DNA of 64,000 nt from Mariniflexile fucanivorans. Lineage in GTDB: Bacteria > Bacteroidota > Bacteroidia > Flavobacteriales > Flavobacteriaceae. Shown in pieces: positions 26,528-36,011 of this stretch. The position numbers were made by a program, and so were the translations under genes. Location of the stretch: the NCBI RefSeq assembly GCF_004341235.1, contig NZ_SLUP01000006.1, positions 248,001 through 312,000 on the forward strand. Reading direction: 5' to 3'. The notes below the pieces were generated by a model. It had not been told where the DNA came from, ran no database searches, and was given only the letters and a program-made list of their open reading frames with translations. How positions within the stretch are numbered: the stretch's first letter is position 1; the number at the start of each line of letters is the position of its first letter.

Positions 26528-28444
26528 ATGAAAATTAAAAACTACATATTAGTTTGTATCGCATTAATGTTAAGCATAACCATGTTTTCTCAACAAGGTA
26601 AACAAAAGCGTGCAGACACCTTATTTAATAAATTCTCATTTGTTAAAGCTGCCGAAGTTTACAGAGAACTTATAGCAAATAATTACAATAGAGATTATGC
26701 AACAAGGCAACTTGCAGATTGTTATGCCTTATTAAGAGATCCAAACAATGCATCTAGGTATTATAAAAGCGTTGTTAAACAAGAAAATGTACCTATAGAA
26801 TATTACTATAAATATGCACAATCGCTTAGAGGTATAAAAAAATATGACGATTCCCAAGAGTGGTTACAACGCTATAAAGATTCGGGAGGTGTTGTAAATG
26901 CCAACGATTTTTCAAAAGACATCAACTTTATTACAAGTGTTTTTGGTGCAAAACAACAATACTTTTTAGACAAGGTCTATTTCAATACTAAATTTAGCGA
27001 TTTTGGCGCTTTTGAACAAAATGGAAAAGTATATTTTACATCGTCTAGAGATGAAGGTGTTGCCATAAAACGATTATATGGATGGAATGAACAACCTTTT
27101 TTAGATGTCTATGTTACCGATGCTAAAACGAAAAGAAATGTAGATCATTCTTCCAAAATTAAAGGCGATATAAATTCTATTTATCATGATGGCCCCGTGA
27201 TTATAACAAAAAATGGTCAAACCATGTATTTCTCAAGAAATAACTTCAAAGATCAAATTGAGGTAAAGGACAAAAAAGGACTTACCAACATGAAAATTTA
27301 CAGGGCAACTTTAACAGATAGTATATGGACAAATGTTGAAGACCTAAGCATAAACTCAGATGAATTTTCAACACAACATGCTGCTTTAAATAGCGATGAC
27401 ACTAAATTATATTTTTCTTCTGATAGACCTGGGGGTCGTGGTGGTTCTGATATTTGGGTGGTTGACATCAGTCCTGATGGCAGCCTTTCAAACCTTCAAA
27501 ATATGGGTGATGTTGTAAATACCGAAAGTGCAGAAGGCTTTCCTTTTATAAATAATGAAGGCACGCTCTTCTTTTCTTCCGATGGGCATACCGGTTTAGG
27601 CTTATTAGATATTTTCGGAACTATTAAAAATGAAAATGAAGAGATTGTTGATGTTATAAACTTAGGGGTTCCTGTGAATTCCAATAATGATGATTTTTCA
27701 TTCACCATGAACCAAGATGGGATAACAGGATACTTTGCTTCTAACAGAAATGGAGGTCGCGGTAGTGATGATATATATGCCTTCCATAGAGTGCCAACAT
27801 TACAAGTTGAAGGTGTTGTAACCGATGCTATTAATACAAAGCCTATACCTGGAGCAAAAATTACGCTATATGATGATAAGGGAAATCAAATAGCTTATAT
27901 GGAAACTGATGAAAATGGTTTTTATCAAATAAATATCGATAGAGATAAAGATTATAAAATTGTAGCAAGTCAGGACAAGTATATTGATGATTACAGAAAT
28001 TTTTCATCTAAACATATTCAAACAGAACTTACTGCTGTTAATGCAAATTTACTATTAAATCCAAAGCCAGATGTTATAAAACTTGCTGAATTAAATACCA
28101 TTTATTTTGATTATGACAAGCACAACATTCGTAAAGATGCCGCTTTAGAGTTAGACAAAATAGTTAATTTAATGACCAACGATTACCCAGAAATGGTCAT
28201 TCGCATTGAGTCGCATACCGATTCTAGAGGAGCTCTTTCATACAACGATAAATTGTCTATAGACAGAGCCAATTCAACCTACGATTATTTAATTTCTAAA
28301 GGCATTGATCCTTCAAGGATTACAGAACATAAAGGGTATGGTGAACGCAGATTAACCAATGGTTGCGAAGATGGTGCAAAATGTGAAGAAGCAGATCATC
28401 AATTAAACAGACGTACACAATTTATAGTTATTAAAATGGAATAA
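26528..28444 (+). CDS. OmpA-family protein with TPR and PD40 propeller domains (paralogue 1)
   Basis: 638 residues with a signal peptide ending in FSQQ. Residues 30-130 read as TPR-like helices, 150-420 as WD40-like PD40 propeller repeats (FTSSRDEGV, YFSSDRPGGRGGSDIW, YFASNRNGGRGSDDIYAF), 430-510 as a CarboxypepD-regulatory-like beta sandwich (EGVVTDA...PIPGAKITLY), and 525-635 as an OmpA peptidoglycan-binding domain (IESHTDSRG, NRRTQFIVI). It anchors the complex to the cell wall. The architecture resembles PorE-like T9SS accessory proteins. It is followed 68 nt later by a paralogue of the same layout. Confidence 0.9.
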   Translation: MKIKNYILVCIALMLSITMFSQQGKQKRADTLFNKFSFVKAAEVYRELIANNYNRDYATRQLADCYALLRDPNNASRYYKSVVKQENVPIEYYYKYAQSLRGIKKYDDSQEWLQRYKDSGGVVNANDFSKDINFITSVFGAKQQYFLDKVYFNTKFSDFGAFEQNGKVYFTSSRDEGVAIKRLYGWNEQPFLDVYVTDAKTKRNVDHSSKIKGDINSIYHDGPVIITKNGQTMYFSRNNFKDQIEVKDKKGLTNMKIYRATLTDSIWTNVEDLSINSDEFSTQHAALNSDDTKLYFSSDRPGGRGGSDIWVVDISPDGSLSNLQNMGDVVNTESAEGFPFINNEGTLFFSSDGHTGLGLLDIFGTIKNENEEIVDVINLGVPVNSNNDDFSFTMNQDGITGYFASNRNGGRGSDDIYAFHRVPTLQVEGVVTDAINTKPIPGAKITLYDDKGNQIAYMETDENGFYQINIDRDKDYKIVASQDKYIDDYRNFSSKHIQTELTAVNANLLLNPKPDVIKLAELNTIYFDYDKHNIRKDAALELDKIVNLMTNDYPEMVIRIESHTDSRGALSYNDKLSIDRANSTYDYLISKGIDPSRITEHKGYGERRLTNGCEDGAKCEEADHQLNRRTQFIVIKME

Positions 28445-28512
28445 CGTATTGCCCAATATGCTTTAATAAATAGAAATTCTTTTATCAGATTTTTTAATTA
28501 AAAATATGAACC

Positions 28513-30432
28513 ATGAGATTAAAAAACCACATAATAACCAGTATGGTCTTGGTGATAAACATGGCTGTTTTTTCACAATCTGGTTTGCAAAAAAAAGCAG
28601 ATAATTTATTCAATAAGTTTTCATTTGTTGATGCAGCCCATGTGTATAAAGAACTTATCTCAAAAAACTACAATACCGATTACGCTACCAGACAATTATC
28701 AGATTGTTATGCCTATATGCGCAATCCAGATAGTGCGGTGGTTTACTATAAAAAAGTCATAGAACAACCTAATGTACCAAATCAATATTACTATAATTAT
28801 GCTCAAGCATTACGTGGTGTTAAAGATTATAAAGAATCTCGGGTTTGGTTAAAGCGTTATAAAGATGAAGGTGGAGAAATTAATGAAGCTAACTTCCTAA
28901 AAGATAGTGATTTTATAAATAGTATCTTTAATGCAAAACCACAGTATTTTCTAAAAGATGTTAATTTCAATTCTAAGTATAGCGATTTTGGTGCTTATGA
29001 AAAAGATGGAAGTCTTTATTTTGCTTCTTCAAGAGATGAAGGCGTATCATCAAAACATATATATGGTTGGAATGAAGAGCCTTTTTTAGATGTCTATGTA
29101 AAAGCTACATCTAGTAAAGACAGTATTGTAAATAACAAATTTAAATTACAAGGTGCTGTAAATACAATGTACCACGAAGGGCCTTTAACCATGTCAAAAG
29201 ATGGTAAAACCATGTATTTTTCTAGAAACAATTTCAATAAACAGGTTTTAGGAAAAACAGATGAAGGCATTACAAATCTTAAAATTTACAAAGCTGTTTT
29301 GGTTGATGGTAAATGGACAAACATTGAAGAATTACCTTTTAATAGCAACACCTACTCTATTGCGCACCCAGCCTTAAATAGTGATGAAACGAAACTATAT
29401 TTCACATCCGACATGCCTGGAGGTATTGGTGGTACAGATATTTATTATGTAGATATAGACAGTAATGGATATGGCACACCAAAAAATTTAGGAAGTACAG
29501 TAAATACCAATAAAAATGAAAGTTTTCCTTTTATAAACAATGAAGGCAATTTGTTTTTAGCTTCCGATGGACATCCTGGATTAGGATTACTTGATGTTTT
29601 TGGAACAGTTTCAGATGAAAATAATAACATTATTAGCGTTATCAATCTGGGAACACCCGTAAATTCCAGCAAAGACGATTTCTCGTTCTTTATGAGTGAA
29701 GATGGCTTGTCAGGATACTTTGCTTCAAATAGGGATGGCGGTGTTGGCAGTGATGATATTTATGCTTTCGATAGAGTACCTCCATTAAAAATTGAAGGCA
29801 CAGTTACTGATGCTGAAACAAATACTCCTATCGCAAATGCTACTGTAACGTTGCTGGACAGTAACAGTAACCCTATTGCAACATTAAAAACAGATGAAAA
29901 TGGATATTTTGACATTAATATAGATAGAGATACCGATTACTACATTCAAGTTAAAAACGATGCGTATTTAGACAACACTATAGCGATAACCTCAAAAGGT
30001 ATTAATAGAAGCGTAACAAGTATTAATGCAAACATCGCATTAAATCCTGATAGAAGTAAAACACCTATTATTGCAGAACTTCAAACTATTTATTTCGACT
30101 TTGATAGATACGCTATTAGAAAAGATAGCACACTTGAATTAGATCGTATTGTAAACTTAATGAATACCACGCATCCAGATATGGTTATTAAAATTGAATC
30201 GCATACCGATTCTAGAGGTACTAAAAAATACAACGATATTTTATCAGAAGAAAGAGCAAAAGCAACTTATGACTATTTAATAAATAAAGGCATAGATGCT
30301 TCTAGAATAAGTGAATATAAAGGTTTTGGTGAACAAAAATTAACAAACCAATGCGATGGTACCATACCTTGCACAGAAGCACAACACCAGTTAAATAGAC
30401 GTACACAGTTTATTGTTATTAGAATGGAATAA
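28513..30432 (+). CDS. OmpA-family protein with TPR and PD40 propeller domains (paralogue 2)
   Basis: 639 residues, with the same order of domains as the preceding gene and many shared phrases (FNKFSFVDAA, RNPDSAVVYYKK, SRDEGV, IESHTDSRG, LNRRTQFIVIRME). It has a signal peptide ending FSQ. Although the architecture is the same, the propeller and linker sequences differ freely, so the duplication is old. It closes the surface-protein cluster, and a strong terminator lies 21 nt after its stop. OmpA domain, CarboxypepD-like domain and PD40 segments are read directly from the sequence. Confidence 0.9.
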   Translation: MRLKNHIITSMVLVINMAVFSQSGLQKKADNLFNKFSFVDAAHVYKELISKNYNTDYATRQLSDCYAYMRNPDSAVVYYKKVIEQPNVPNQYYYNYAQALRGVKDYKESRVWLKRYKDEGGEINEANFLKDSDFINSIFNAKPQYFLKDVNFNSKYSDFGAYEKDGSLYFASSRDEGVSSKHIYGWNEEPFLDVYVKATSSKDSIVNNKFKLQGAVNTMYHEGPLTMSKDGKTMYFSRNNFNKQVLGKTDEGITNLKIYKAVLVDGKWTNIEELPFNSNTYSIAHPALNSDETKLYFTSDMPGGIGGTDIYYVDIDSNGYGTPKNLGSTVNTNKNESFPFINNEGNLFLASDGHPGLGLLDVFGTVSDENNNIISVINLGTPVNSSKDDFSFFMSEDGLSGYFASNRDGGVGSDDIYAFDRVPPLKIEGTVTDAETNTPIANATVTLLDSNSNPIATLKTDENGYFDINIDRDTDYYIQVKNDAYLDNTIAITSKGINRSVTSINANIALNPDRSKTPIIAELQTIYFDFDRYAIRKDSTLELDRIVNLMNTTHPDMVIKIESHTDSRGTKKYNDILSEERAKATYDYLINKGIDASRISEYKGFGEQKLTNQCDGTIPCTEAQHQLNRRTQFIVIRME

Positions 30433-30453
30433 TTAATCTTTATTCATAATATT

Positions 30454-30493
30454 AAAAAAACCACCAATAGGAAATTCCTTTTGGTGGTTTTTT
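30454..30493 (+). terminator. Rho-independent terminator of the surface-protein cluster
   Basis: Stem AAAAAACCACCA / TGGTGGTTTTTT with a loop of about 14 nt, followed by T. It is the natural end of the 19667-30432 transcript group. Confidence 0.8.
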
Positions 30494-30612
30494 AATGAAA
30501 TAAATTGTTGTAATAACATCAAAGTACTAAAAGCAAACTAATTATCGATTGTTAATATACAATCATCAATATGGCTATCTTATAGTATTACTTTTAAAGA
30601 ATATAATAAACC

Positions 30613-31107
30613 TTATTTTTTTATAAAAATATTGGTGTAATACCATTTACCTTCGGCATTTTGCTCTGCAGCCAAATCAAAGTTAGTAAAGTCTCCTTCC
30701 ATGTTCGCACGGTGTGCATCACTTTTTAACCAAGCTTTTACAACCGATTCTGCAGAACTGTAACCATAAGCCACATTTTCAGTTACTTTAGTGGCACCTG
30801 CATTGGCTTTTAAGTAATCGCTTCTTTTATAAAAATTAGCATGAGACACTACATTGTTATCCACCATATAATCGGTATGAGTAAATGCAACCGATTTTAC
30901 CAAAGTCATATCAGAAAGGGCATTTAAACCCATATCTAAACGATGGTTATTAATAAGATCAAGTATTTCTACTTCAATGGTTTTGGTTTCAGGAGTGGTA
31001 AGGCTTAATTCGATGTCGTTAACTTCATAATCATTGCTTTCTGTTGTACAGGAAAAGCAAAAAAAAGCAACTATGGCCACTAATGGCAATTTTGTTAAAA
31101 AATTCAT
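30613..31107 (-). CDS. CAP-domain (SCP/PR1-like) lipoprotein
   Basis: 164 residues with a lipoprotein signal (lipobox FSC, Cys19). The mature protein is a CAP domain: EILDLINNHRLDMGLNALSD near residue 47, SVAFTHTDYMVD, and AYGYSSAESVVKAWLKSDAHRANM with the conserved His near residue 131. Bacterial CAP proteins are exported; their enzymatic role is unknown. It is convergent with the cluster upstream and has no operon partner. Confidence 0.85.
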   Translation of the reverse strand: MNFLTKLPLVAIVAFFCFSCTTESNDYEVNDIELSLTTPETKTIEVEILDLINNHRLDMGLNALSDMTLVKSVAFTHTDYMVDNNVVSHANFYKRSDYLKANAGATKVTENVAYGYSSAESVVKAWLKSDAHRANMEGDFTNFDLAAEQNAEGKWYYTNIFIKK

Positions 31108-31258
31108 AAGTAGGTAATTTAGGTTTTATAAAATTACCCTTCATATGCTCAAAAAAACGTTAATAAAATGTTAAAATCGTTTAAAAACAAGTCGTTTGTC
31201 GATATATAATGTGTTTAATCGTTGAACTGTATTTTTTTGTAAAAATAAACCTAATGCA

Positions 31259-31906
31259 TTAAGGAGACAATCTATTTATTGACCAATTGTAATCTGCTTG
31301 TAATTTATAATGTATTCTATCATGTAACCTATTAGGTCGCCCTTGCCAAAATTCCATCTCTAAAGGTATCACAATATAGCCTCCCCAATAATCGGGTCTT
31401 GGTATTTCTTTTCCTTCAAATTCTTTCTCTAAATCTGATAACTTTTGTTCCAAAAAAGCTCTATCAGGTACAACTTCACTTTGGTGTGAAACTAAAGCTC
31501 CTAATTGGCTACCACGAGGTCTCGATTCAAAATAACCATCGCTTAAATTTTCAGCAATTTTTTCAGCTTTACCTTTTATAATTATTTGACGTTCGGCACC
31601 ATGCCAAAAAAAAGATAAACATACATTTGGATTTTGTGCTATAGCTTTTCCTTTTTCACTATCATAATTGGTGTAAAAAATAAAGCCTTCGTATGTAAAA
31701 CGTTTTAAGAGAACGACCCTACTTTTAGGAAATCCATCTAAACCAATCGTGCTAACAGTCATGGCATTAGTTTCATCATCACTAAAAAACTTATCAACCT
31801 CATAAAACCATTTTTGAAATAATTCAATTGGGTTTTCTGGTGCATTCTCTAATAGAAGTTCACTTTTTTCGTATGATTTTCTATAATTACTTAAATCTTG
31901 TTCCAT
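31259..31906 (-). CDS. pdxH: Pyridoxamine 5'-phosphate oxidase
   Basis: Oxidises pyridoxine or pyridoxamine 5'-phosphate to PLP with FMN. The 215-residue length is normal. FMN-binding and active-site phrases: SRVVLLKRFTYEGFIFYTNY, SEKGKAI, ESRPRGSQLGA, and the C-terminal PxPxxWGG-type block PRPDYWGGYIV plus EFWQGRPNRLHDR. A single gene; its start lies 87 nt from the divergent paralogue pair. No upstream promoter of full match is seen. Confidence 0.95.
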   Translation of the reverse strand: MEQDLSNYRKSYEKSELLLENAPENPIELFQKWFYEVDKFFSDDETNAMTVSTIGLDGFPKSRVVLLKRFTYEGFIFYTNYDSEKGKAIAQNPNVCLSFFWHGAERQIIIKGKAEKIAENLSDGYFESRPRGSQLGALVSHQSEVVPDRAFLEQKLSDLEKEFEGKEIPRPDYWGGYIVIPLEMEFWQGRPNRLHDRIHYKLQADYNWSINRLSP

Positions 31907-31993
31907 AGTTACAAAATAACAAAAATTTATTTTTCTATTTTGAATAATTGTATCGATAAACTTTATAAATTAGTATATACCTAACTAACATAT

Positions 31994-32410
31994 ATGAAGT
32001 TTGAAAATTCTGAGTTTTTTAAACTGAAACACAACAAATTAGAAATGCCATTTGGCAATTTTTATTTTTTTAAAACCTTCATTATTTCTGAAATAAACGA
32101 AGGAATACACTTCGATTGGGAAATGATTCAGGAAGTCATGGTACATGTTGTAGAGTTTTATGGTACCGATGCTAAATTAGGCTATATTTCTAACCGAGTG
32201 AATTCTTATTCTACAAATCCCCAAGCATGGAACAAAGTTCAAAAAAAGTATAATATTATTATAGCTGGGGCCATTGTTACTTATAATAAAATGATTTATT
32301 TGAATGCTACTCTAGAGAAAAGAATAGCGAAAACCAAAATAAAACGATGCTTTACTTTAGCAGAAGCTATAGATTGTATTTTAGATTTGAAAGAATCTAA
32401 AAATGAATAA
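31994..32410 (+). CDS. Conserved small protein, paralogue of the next gene
   Basis: 138 residues, no signal peptide. It shares with the next gene the layout LxxxFGxFxxxxxFxxxEIxxxIHxDWxxIQ and the core ISNRVNSYSTNPQAW, then ATLEKR near the end. The size and alpha/beta pattern suggest a STAS/SpoIIAA-like fold, but this is a guess. No function is known to me. Confidence 0.7.
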   Translation: MKFENSEFFKLKHNKLEMPFGNFYFFKTFIISEINEGIHFDWEMIQEVMVHVVEFYGTDAKLGYISNRVNSYSTNPQAWNKVQKKYNIIIAGAIVTYNKMIYLNATLEKRIAKTKIKRCFTLAEAIDCILDLKESKNE

Positions 32411-32552
32411 ATTAAGCTTTTTAAGTAATTTTTTTTTGATTTCAAAATACATCTTTAAAGTCTGTTTTTAACCATAAAAACTACTTAAATAATATATACT
32501 TAACCTAAAAGGTCTTTTCACTTTTAAAAAAAAGTTGTATTATTACTAGATA

Positions 32553-32954
32553 ATGAGATTTGAAGAGTACATAAACCTTTCAGAATTTAGTCATAAAAAA
32601 ATACAACTTTCGTTTGGGAAGTTTTTTATTTGTGACCATTTTGTGGTAGCCGAATTGAACCATGAAATACATGTTGATTGGTCAATAATTCAAAAAATTG
32701 CAAACATGATTATTGAACAATATGGTTATTCAAAAAAAATTGGGTTTATTTCCAATAAAGTAAATTCGTATTCTATAGATCCATATGTTTGGGTAACATT
32801 TAGTAAAGAGTACGATTTTATTGAAGCCGCAGCCATCGTTTGGTACAACGACGCTGGTTTTATGAGTGCAACTTTAGAAAAAATGTTTTTAAAAAACAGT
32901 GTTAAACTTTGCGAAACTTTAGACGAAGCTGTTCTATATATTCTAAATTCTTAA
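32553..32954 (+). CDS. Conserved small protein, paralogue of the preceding gene
   Basis: 133 residues with the same layout as the gene before it (SFGKFFICDHFVVAELNHEI, then ISNKVNSYSIDPYVW, then SATLEKMFL), separated by 142 nt of AT-rich DNA. The two are the product of a duplication. It ends 4 nt before the convergent rnz gene. Confidence 0.7.
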   Translation: MRFEEYINLSEFSHKKIQLSFGKFFICDHFVVAELNHEIHVDWSIIQKIANMIIEQYGYSKKIGFISNKVNSYSIDPYVWVTFSKEYDFIEAAAIVWYNDAGFMSATLEKMFLKNSVKLCETLDEAVLYILNS

Positions 32955-32958
32955 GAAA

Positions 32959-33864
32959 TTAAAAATTAAACGTTTTACCGTCATCACATAGTTCTACGTT
33001 TTCAAAAATCTCTTGAGCTTCTTCTCTAAAGGGATTTAAGCTGTCGTAACGTATAGAATAATGCCCAAGCAATAAAGTCCCCACATTGGCTTGTTTCGCA
33101 ATACTTGCAGCTTCTTTTGCCGTAGAATGCTTTGTTTTTAGTGCTAAATGCGCATGCTTCTCCAAAAAAGTAGATTCGTGGTATAGCACATCGGCGTTTT
33201 TTATAACAGGAACAATATCTTCCTTATACATAGTATCGCTACAAAAAGCATAACTTTTTGGTTTAGCACCTGGTAATGTTACGGTTTCGTTTTTTATAAG
33301 AACTCCATCTTCATTTTCAACATCAAAACCTTGAGCCAATTTTCTATAATAAGCAACGTTAATATTGGCTTCTTCAACCAAATTGATATCTAATTTGCGA
33401 TTGCCTTCTTTTTCCTTAAAAAAATAGCCGTTGGTATAAATTCGATGGTTTAACGGAATGGTGTAAACTTCGACTTCTTCATCTTCAAAAATTAATTCAG
33501 AATCATTTGAAGTTAACTCATGAAAAATAAGCTGATAGTTGGTCCAAGAATCTGCCAATTTCATTTGAAGCGTTACTATTTCTTTAATGCCTTTGGGGCC
33601 ATAAACATGTAATTCTGTTTCGCGTGTAAGCAATCTGAATGTTGAAATTAAGCCAACTAAACCAAAAAAATGATCACCATGTAAGTGTGAAATAAAAATA
33701 TGTTTGATGCGGTTAAACTTAATTTTATGTTTGCGTAGTTCCACCTGAGTACCTTCACCACAATCTATTAAAAACATATGATTGTTTATTTCTAATACTT
33801 GCGATGTGGTATTTGTTAAAGCTCTTGGTGTGGCACTATAACAACCTAATATGGTTAATTTCAT
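32959..33864 (-). CDS. rnz: Ribonuclease Z
   Basis: Metallo-beta-lactamase-fold endonuclease that makes tRNA 3' ends. 301 residues, normal for bacteria. The zinc motif HxHxDH is ISHLHGDHFF (His60, His62, Asp64, His65); further ligands are in SDTMYKED near residue 211 and LGHYS near 269. The exosite arm lies in the middle region. It is the last gene of a minus-strand run with the 110-residue gene, pyrB and pyrR. Confidence 0.95.
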   Translation of the reverse strand: MKLTILGCYSATPRALTNTTSQVLEINNHMFLIDCGEGTQVELRKHKIKFNRIKHIFISHLHGDHFFGLVGLISTFRLLTRETELHVYGPKGIKEIVTLQMKLADSWTNYQLIFHELTSNDSELIFEDEEVEVYTIPLNHRIYTNGYFFKEKEGNRKLDINLVEEANINVAYYRKLAQGFDVENEDGVLIKNETVTLPGAKPKSYAFCSDTMYKEDIVPVIKNADVLYHESTFLEKHAHLALKTKHSTAKEAASIAKQANVGTLLLGHYSIRYDSLNPFREEAQEIFENVELCDDGKTFNF

Positions 33865-33867
33865 TTA

Positions 33868-33982
33868 ATATTAGTTTATAGGTTTATGAGAAAGGTTATA
33901 AGATTATGAGGTTATATGTCAATTAAAAAATAAACTCATAAACCTTAAGCATATAAACTCATAAACATATAAACTCATAAAC
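33868..33982. repeat. Intergenic octamer array with inverted half
   Basis: The right half (33933-33982) carries units of AACTCATA and AACATATA followed by AAC; the left half (about 33868-33912) carries the same kind of units in the opposite orientation (GGTTTATGAG against CTCATAAACC), so the array can fold on itself. It separates rnz from the 110-residue gene. Confidence 0.75.
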
Positions 33983-33988
33983 ATTTTT

Positions 33989-34321
33989 TTAAAAGCCTAA
34001 ATCGCGTTCCATTTCTTCCATTTCTATAATATCGTACGCTTCTTGAGAGGTTGGTACAACGACTATTTCATCTGGAACGATGCTTAAATCTATTTTATCT
34101 GAAACTATTACAAAAGAATGTTTTGTAGCTCGATGTGTGTTTGATAGCTCTAAAAATTCAACAATATCTTGTAAGCCCAATTTATTTAAGGAAGATAATG
34201 CTACAATAATATTATTGTTTTTGAACTTAGGATATAAAGCCTGTATTTTTTTTACTAATTCAACAATCGTCGCTTTTTCCTGAGTGATGATTGAAATAGT
34301 TCCGTCTTGATCTATAATCAT
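33989..34321 (-). CDS. Small conserved protein, possibly STAS-like
   Basis: 110 residues, cytoplasmic, with alternating strands and helices (MIIDQDGTISIITQEKATIV, later IIVALSSLNKLGLQDIVEFL). The pattern recalls STAS-domain anti-anti-sigma factors, but no phosphorylatable serine motif can be identified with confidence. It lies 3 nt after pyrB and is probably cotranscribed with pyrR and pyrB; the biological link is unknown. Confidence 0.65.
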   Translation of the reverse strand: MIIDQDGTISIITQEKATIVELVKKIQALYPKFKNNNIIVALSSLNKLGLQDIVEFLELSNTHRATKHSFVIVSDKIDLSIVPDEIVVVPTSQEAYDIIEMEEMERDLGF

Positions 34322-34324
34322 GAT

Positions 34325-35254
34325 TTACTGTTTTATTTTTGAAGCTAATAAATAAATAACGGCCATCCTAATGGCAACACCATTTTGTACTTGATCCAAT
34401 ATGATGGATTGCTTAGAATCTGCTACATCACTTGTAATCTCAACACCTCTGTTTATGGGTCCCGGATGCATGATGGTTATTTCTTTATTTAATGAATCTA
34501 GTAACTCTTTATTTACTCCAAATTGTTGTGTATATTCTCTTGTTGATGGAAAATAACTAATATCCATACGTTCATTTTGCACCCTTAACATATTTGCTAC
34601 ATCACACCAATTTAATGCTTTGCGTAAGTCTGTTTCAACTTTAACTCCAAGAGAATCTATGAATTTTGGTAATAATGTTTTTGGCCCACAGACCATGACT
34701 TGAGCGCCTTGTAATTGTAGTGCAAATATATTGGAAAGTGCTACCCTACTGTGTAAAATATCACCAACTATAACTACCTTTTTGCCTGCAACATCACCCA
34801 GTTTTTCTCTTATAGAATAGGAATCTAATAAAGCTTGTGTTGGGTGTTCATGTGCGCCATCTCCAGCATTAATAATACTTGCTTTTACGTGTTTTGATAA
34901 GAATACGCCTGCACCTGGGTTTGGGTGCCTCATAACAACCATATCTACTTTCATAGATAAAATGTTATTCACGGTATCTATTAATGTTTCTCCTTTTTTT
35001 ACTGAAGATTGTGAGGATGAAAAATTAAGTACATCGGCAGATAATCGTTTTTCAGCTAACTCAAAAGAGAGTTTTGTTCTGGTTGAATTTTCGAAAAAAA
35101 GATTGGCAATAGTAATATCTCGAAGCGAAGGCACTTTTTTAATGGGACGGTTAATCACTTCTTTAAAATGATCGGCAGTTTCAAAAATAAGTTGAATATC
35201 TTGTTTATTTAGATATTTGATTCCTAATAAGTGATTGACACTTAATTCGCTCAT
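34325..35254 (-). CDS. pyrB: Aspartate carbamoyltransferase, catalytic chain
   Basis: Condenses carbamoyl phosphate and aspartate in pyrimidine synthesis. The 309-residue chain has the carbamoyl-phosphate loop FFENSTRTKLSFE (Ser57-Thr60), GDGAHEHPTQALLDSYSI near 130, the MRVQNERMD 230s loop and HPGPINRGVE near 264. No pyrI regulatory gene is adjacent. It is followed by a small protein and preceded by pyrR across a 96-nt gap that contains an octamer array. Confidence 0.96.
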   Translation of the reverse strand: MSELSVNHLLGIKYLNKQDIQLIFETADHFKEVINRPIKKVPSLRDITIANLFFENSTRTKLSFELAEKRLSADVLNFSSSQSSVKKGETLIDTVNNILSMKVDMVVMRHPNPGAGVFLSKHVKASIINAGDGAHEHPTQALLDSYSIREKLGDVAGKKVVIVGDILHSRVALSNIFALQLQGAQVMVCGPKTLLPKFIDSLGVKVETDLRKALNWCDVANMLRVQNERMDISYFPSTREYTQQFGVNKELLDSLNKEITIMHPGPINRGVEITSDVADSKQSIILDQVQNGVAIRMAVIYLLASKIKQ

Positions 35255-35260
35255 TCTCTT

Positions 35261-35302
35261 AGTTTAAAAGTTTATAAGTTTAAAAGTTTATAAGTTTATA
35301 AA
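35261..35302. repeat. Intergenic octamer array (AACTTATA/AACTTTTA)
   Basis: On the minus strand the bases read as alternating AACTTATA and AACTTTTA units, four full units and a part, in perfect 8-base register. It lies between pyrR and pyrB. Confidence 0.8.
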
Positions 35303-35350
35303 GTTGCAAGTGCATTTTTTAAACTGAAACTTATCATTATCAATTGATTT

Positions 35351-35890
35351 CTATTTTTCTATTAAGTAAACGGAATCTTCATTATCATATTCTTTCCAGT
35401 TTACTTTTACCTTTTCATTATTTATAACATCTACTTGTCTGCCTCTGTAATTTGGCTGAATGGGTAAATGCCTGCTAAAACGCCTATCAATAAGCGTTAA
35501 AAGTTCAATTTCATTGGGTCTACCAAACGATTGAATGGCCGTTAATGCAGCACGAATACTTCTTCCGGTATACAATACATCATCAATAAAAACAACGTTT
35601 TTATCTTCAACTAAAAAATTAATTTGAGTGGCGTTGGCTTCTAGTGGCTTTTCGCCTCTTCGAAAATCGTCTCTAAAAAAAGTGATATCTAAATGTCCTA
35701 ATTGAATGTTTTTAACTTTATAATCTTCTCGTAATATTTTAGCTATTCTATCGGCTAAAAACACGCCACGTGGCTGTAAACCAATAAGAACGGTGTTAGA
35801 GAAGTCGTTATGTTTTTCAATAAGTTGACAAGCCAATCGGTGAAGAATGATGTTTACCTCTTTTTCGTTAAGTAAAACTTTTTGACTCAT
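35351..35890 (-). CDS. pyrR: Bifunctional PyrR: pyrimidine operon regulator and uracil phosphoribosyltransferase
   Basis: 179 residues of the type I phosphoribosyltransferase fold. The PRPP-binding loop is VVFIDDVLYTGRSIRAAL near residues 97-115, and the flexible loop and TLIDRRFSRHLPIQPNYRGR segment are typical of PyrR. In Gram-positives PyrR attenuates pyr mRNA; no PyrR-binding leader was identified upstream of pyrB here. A matching promoter element is 26 nt before the start. Confidence 0.93.
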   Translation of the reverse strand: MSQKVLLNEKEVNIILHRLACQLIEKHNDFSNTVLIGLQPRGVFLADRIAKILREDYKVKNIQLGHLDITFFRDDFRRGEKPLEANATQINFLVEDKNVVFIDDVLYTGRSIRAALTAIQSFGRPNEIELLTLIDRRFSRHLPIQPNYRGRQVDVINNEKVKVNWKEYDNEDSVYLIEK

Positions 35891-35915
35891 ATGCTATCCA
35901 AACGTATTCGGGTTA

Positions 35916-35923
35916 CAAATGTA
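35916..35923 (-). promoter_or_regulatory. pyrR promoter -7 element
   Basis: TACATTTG on the minus strand, full match to TAnnTTTG, 26 nt before the start of pyrR. Confidence 0.45.
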
Positions 35924-36011
35924 ATGTAAAATATTAGAAATTGAAATATAAATAATTGATACTTGTGAAAGTTTTATAACCTTAATAAATAATGACTGTT
36001 CTTTGGATAGT

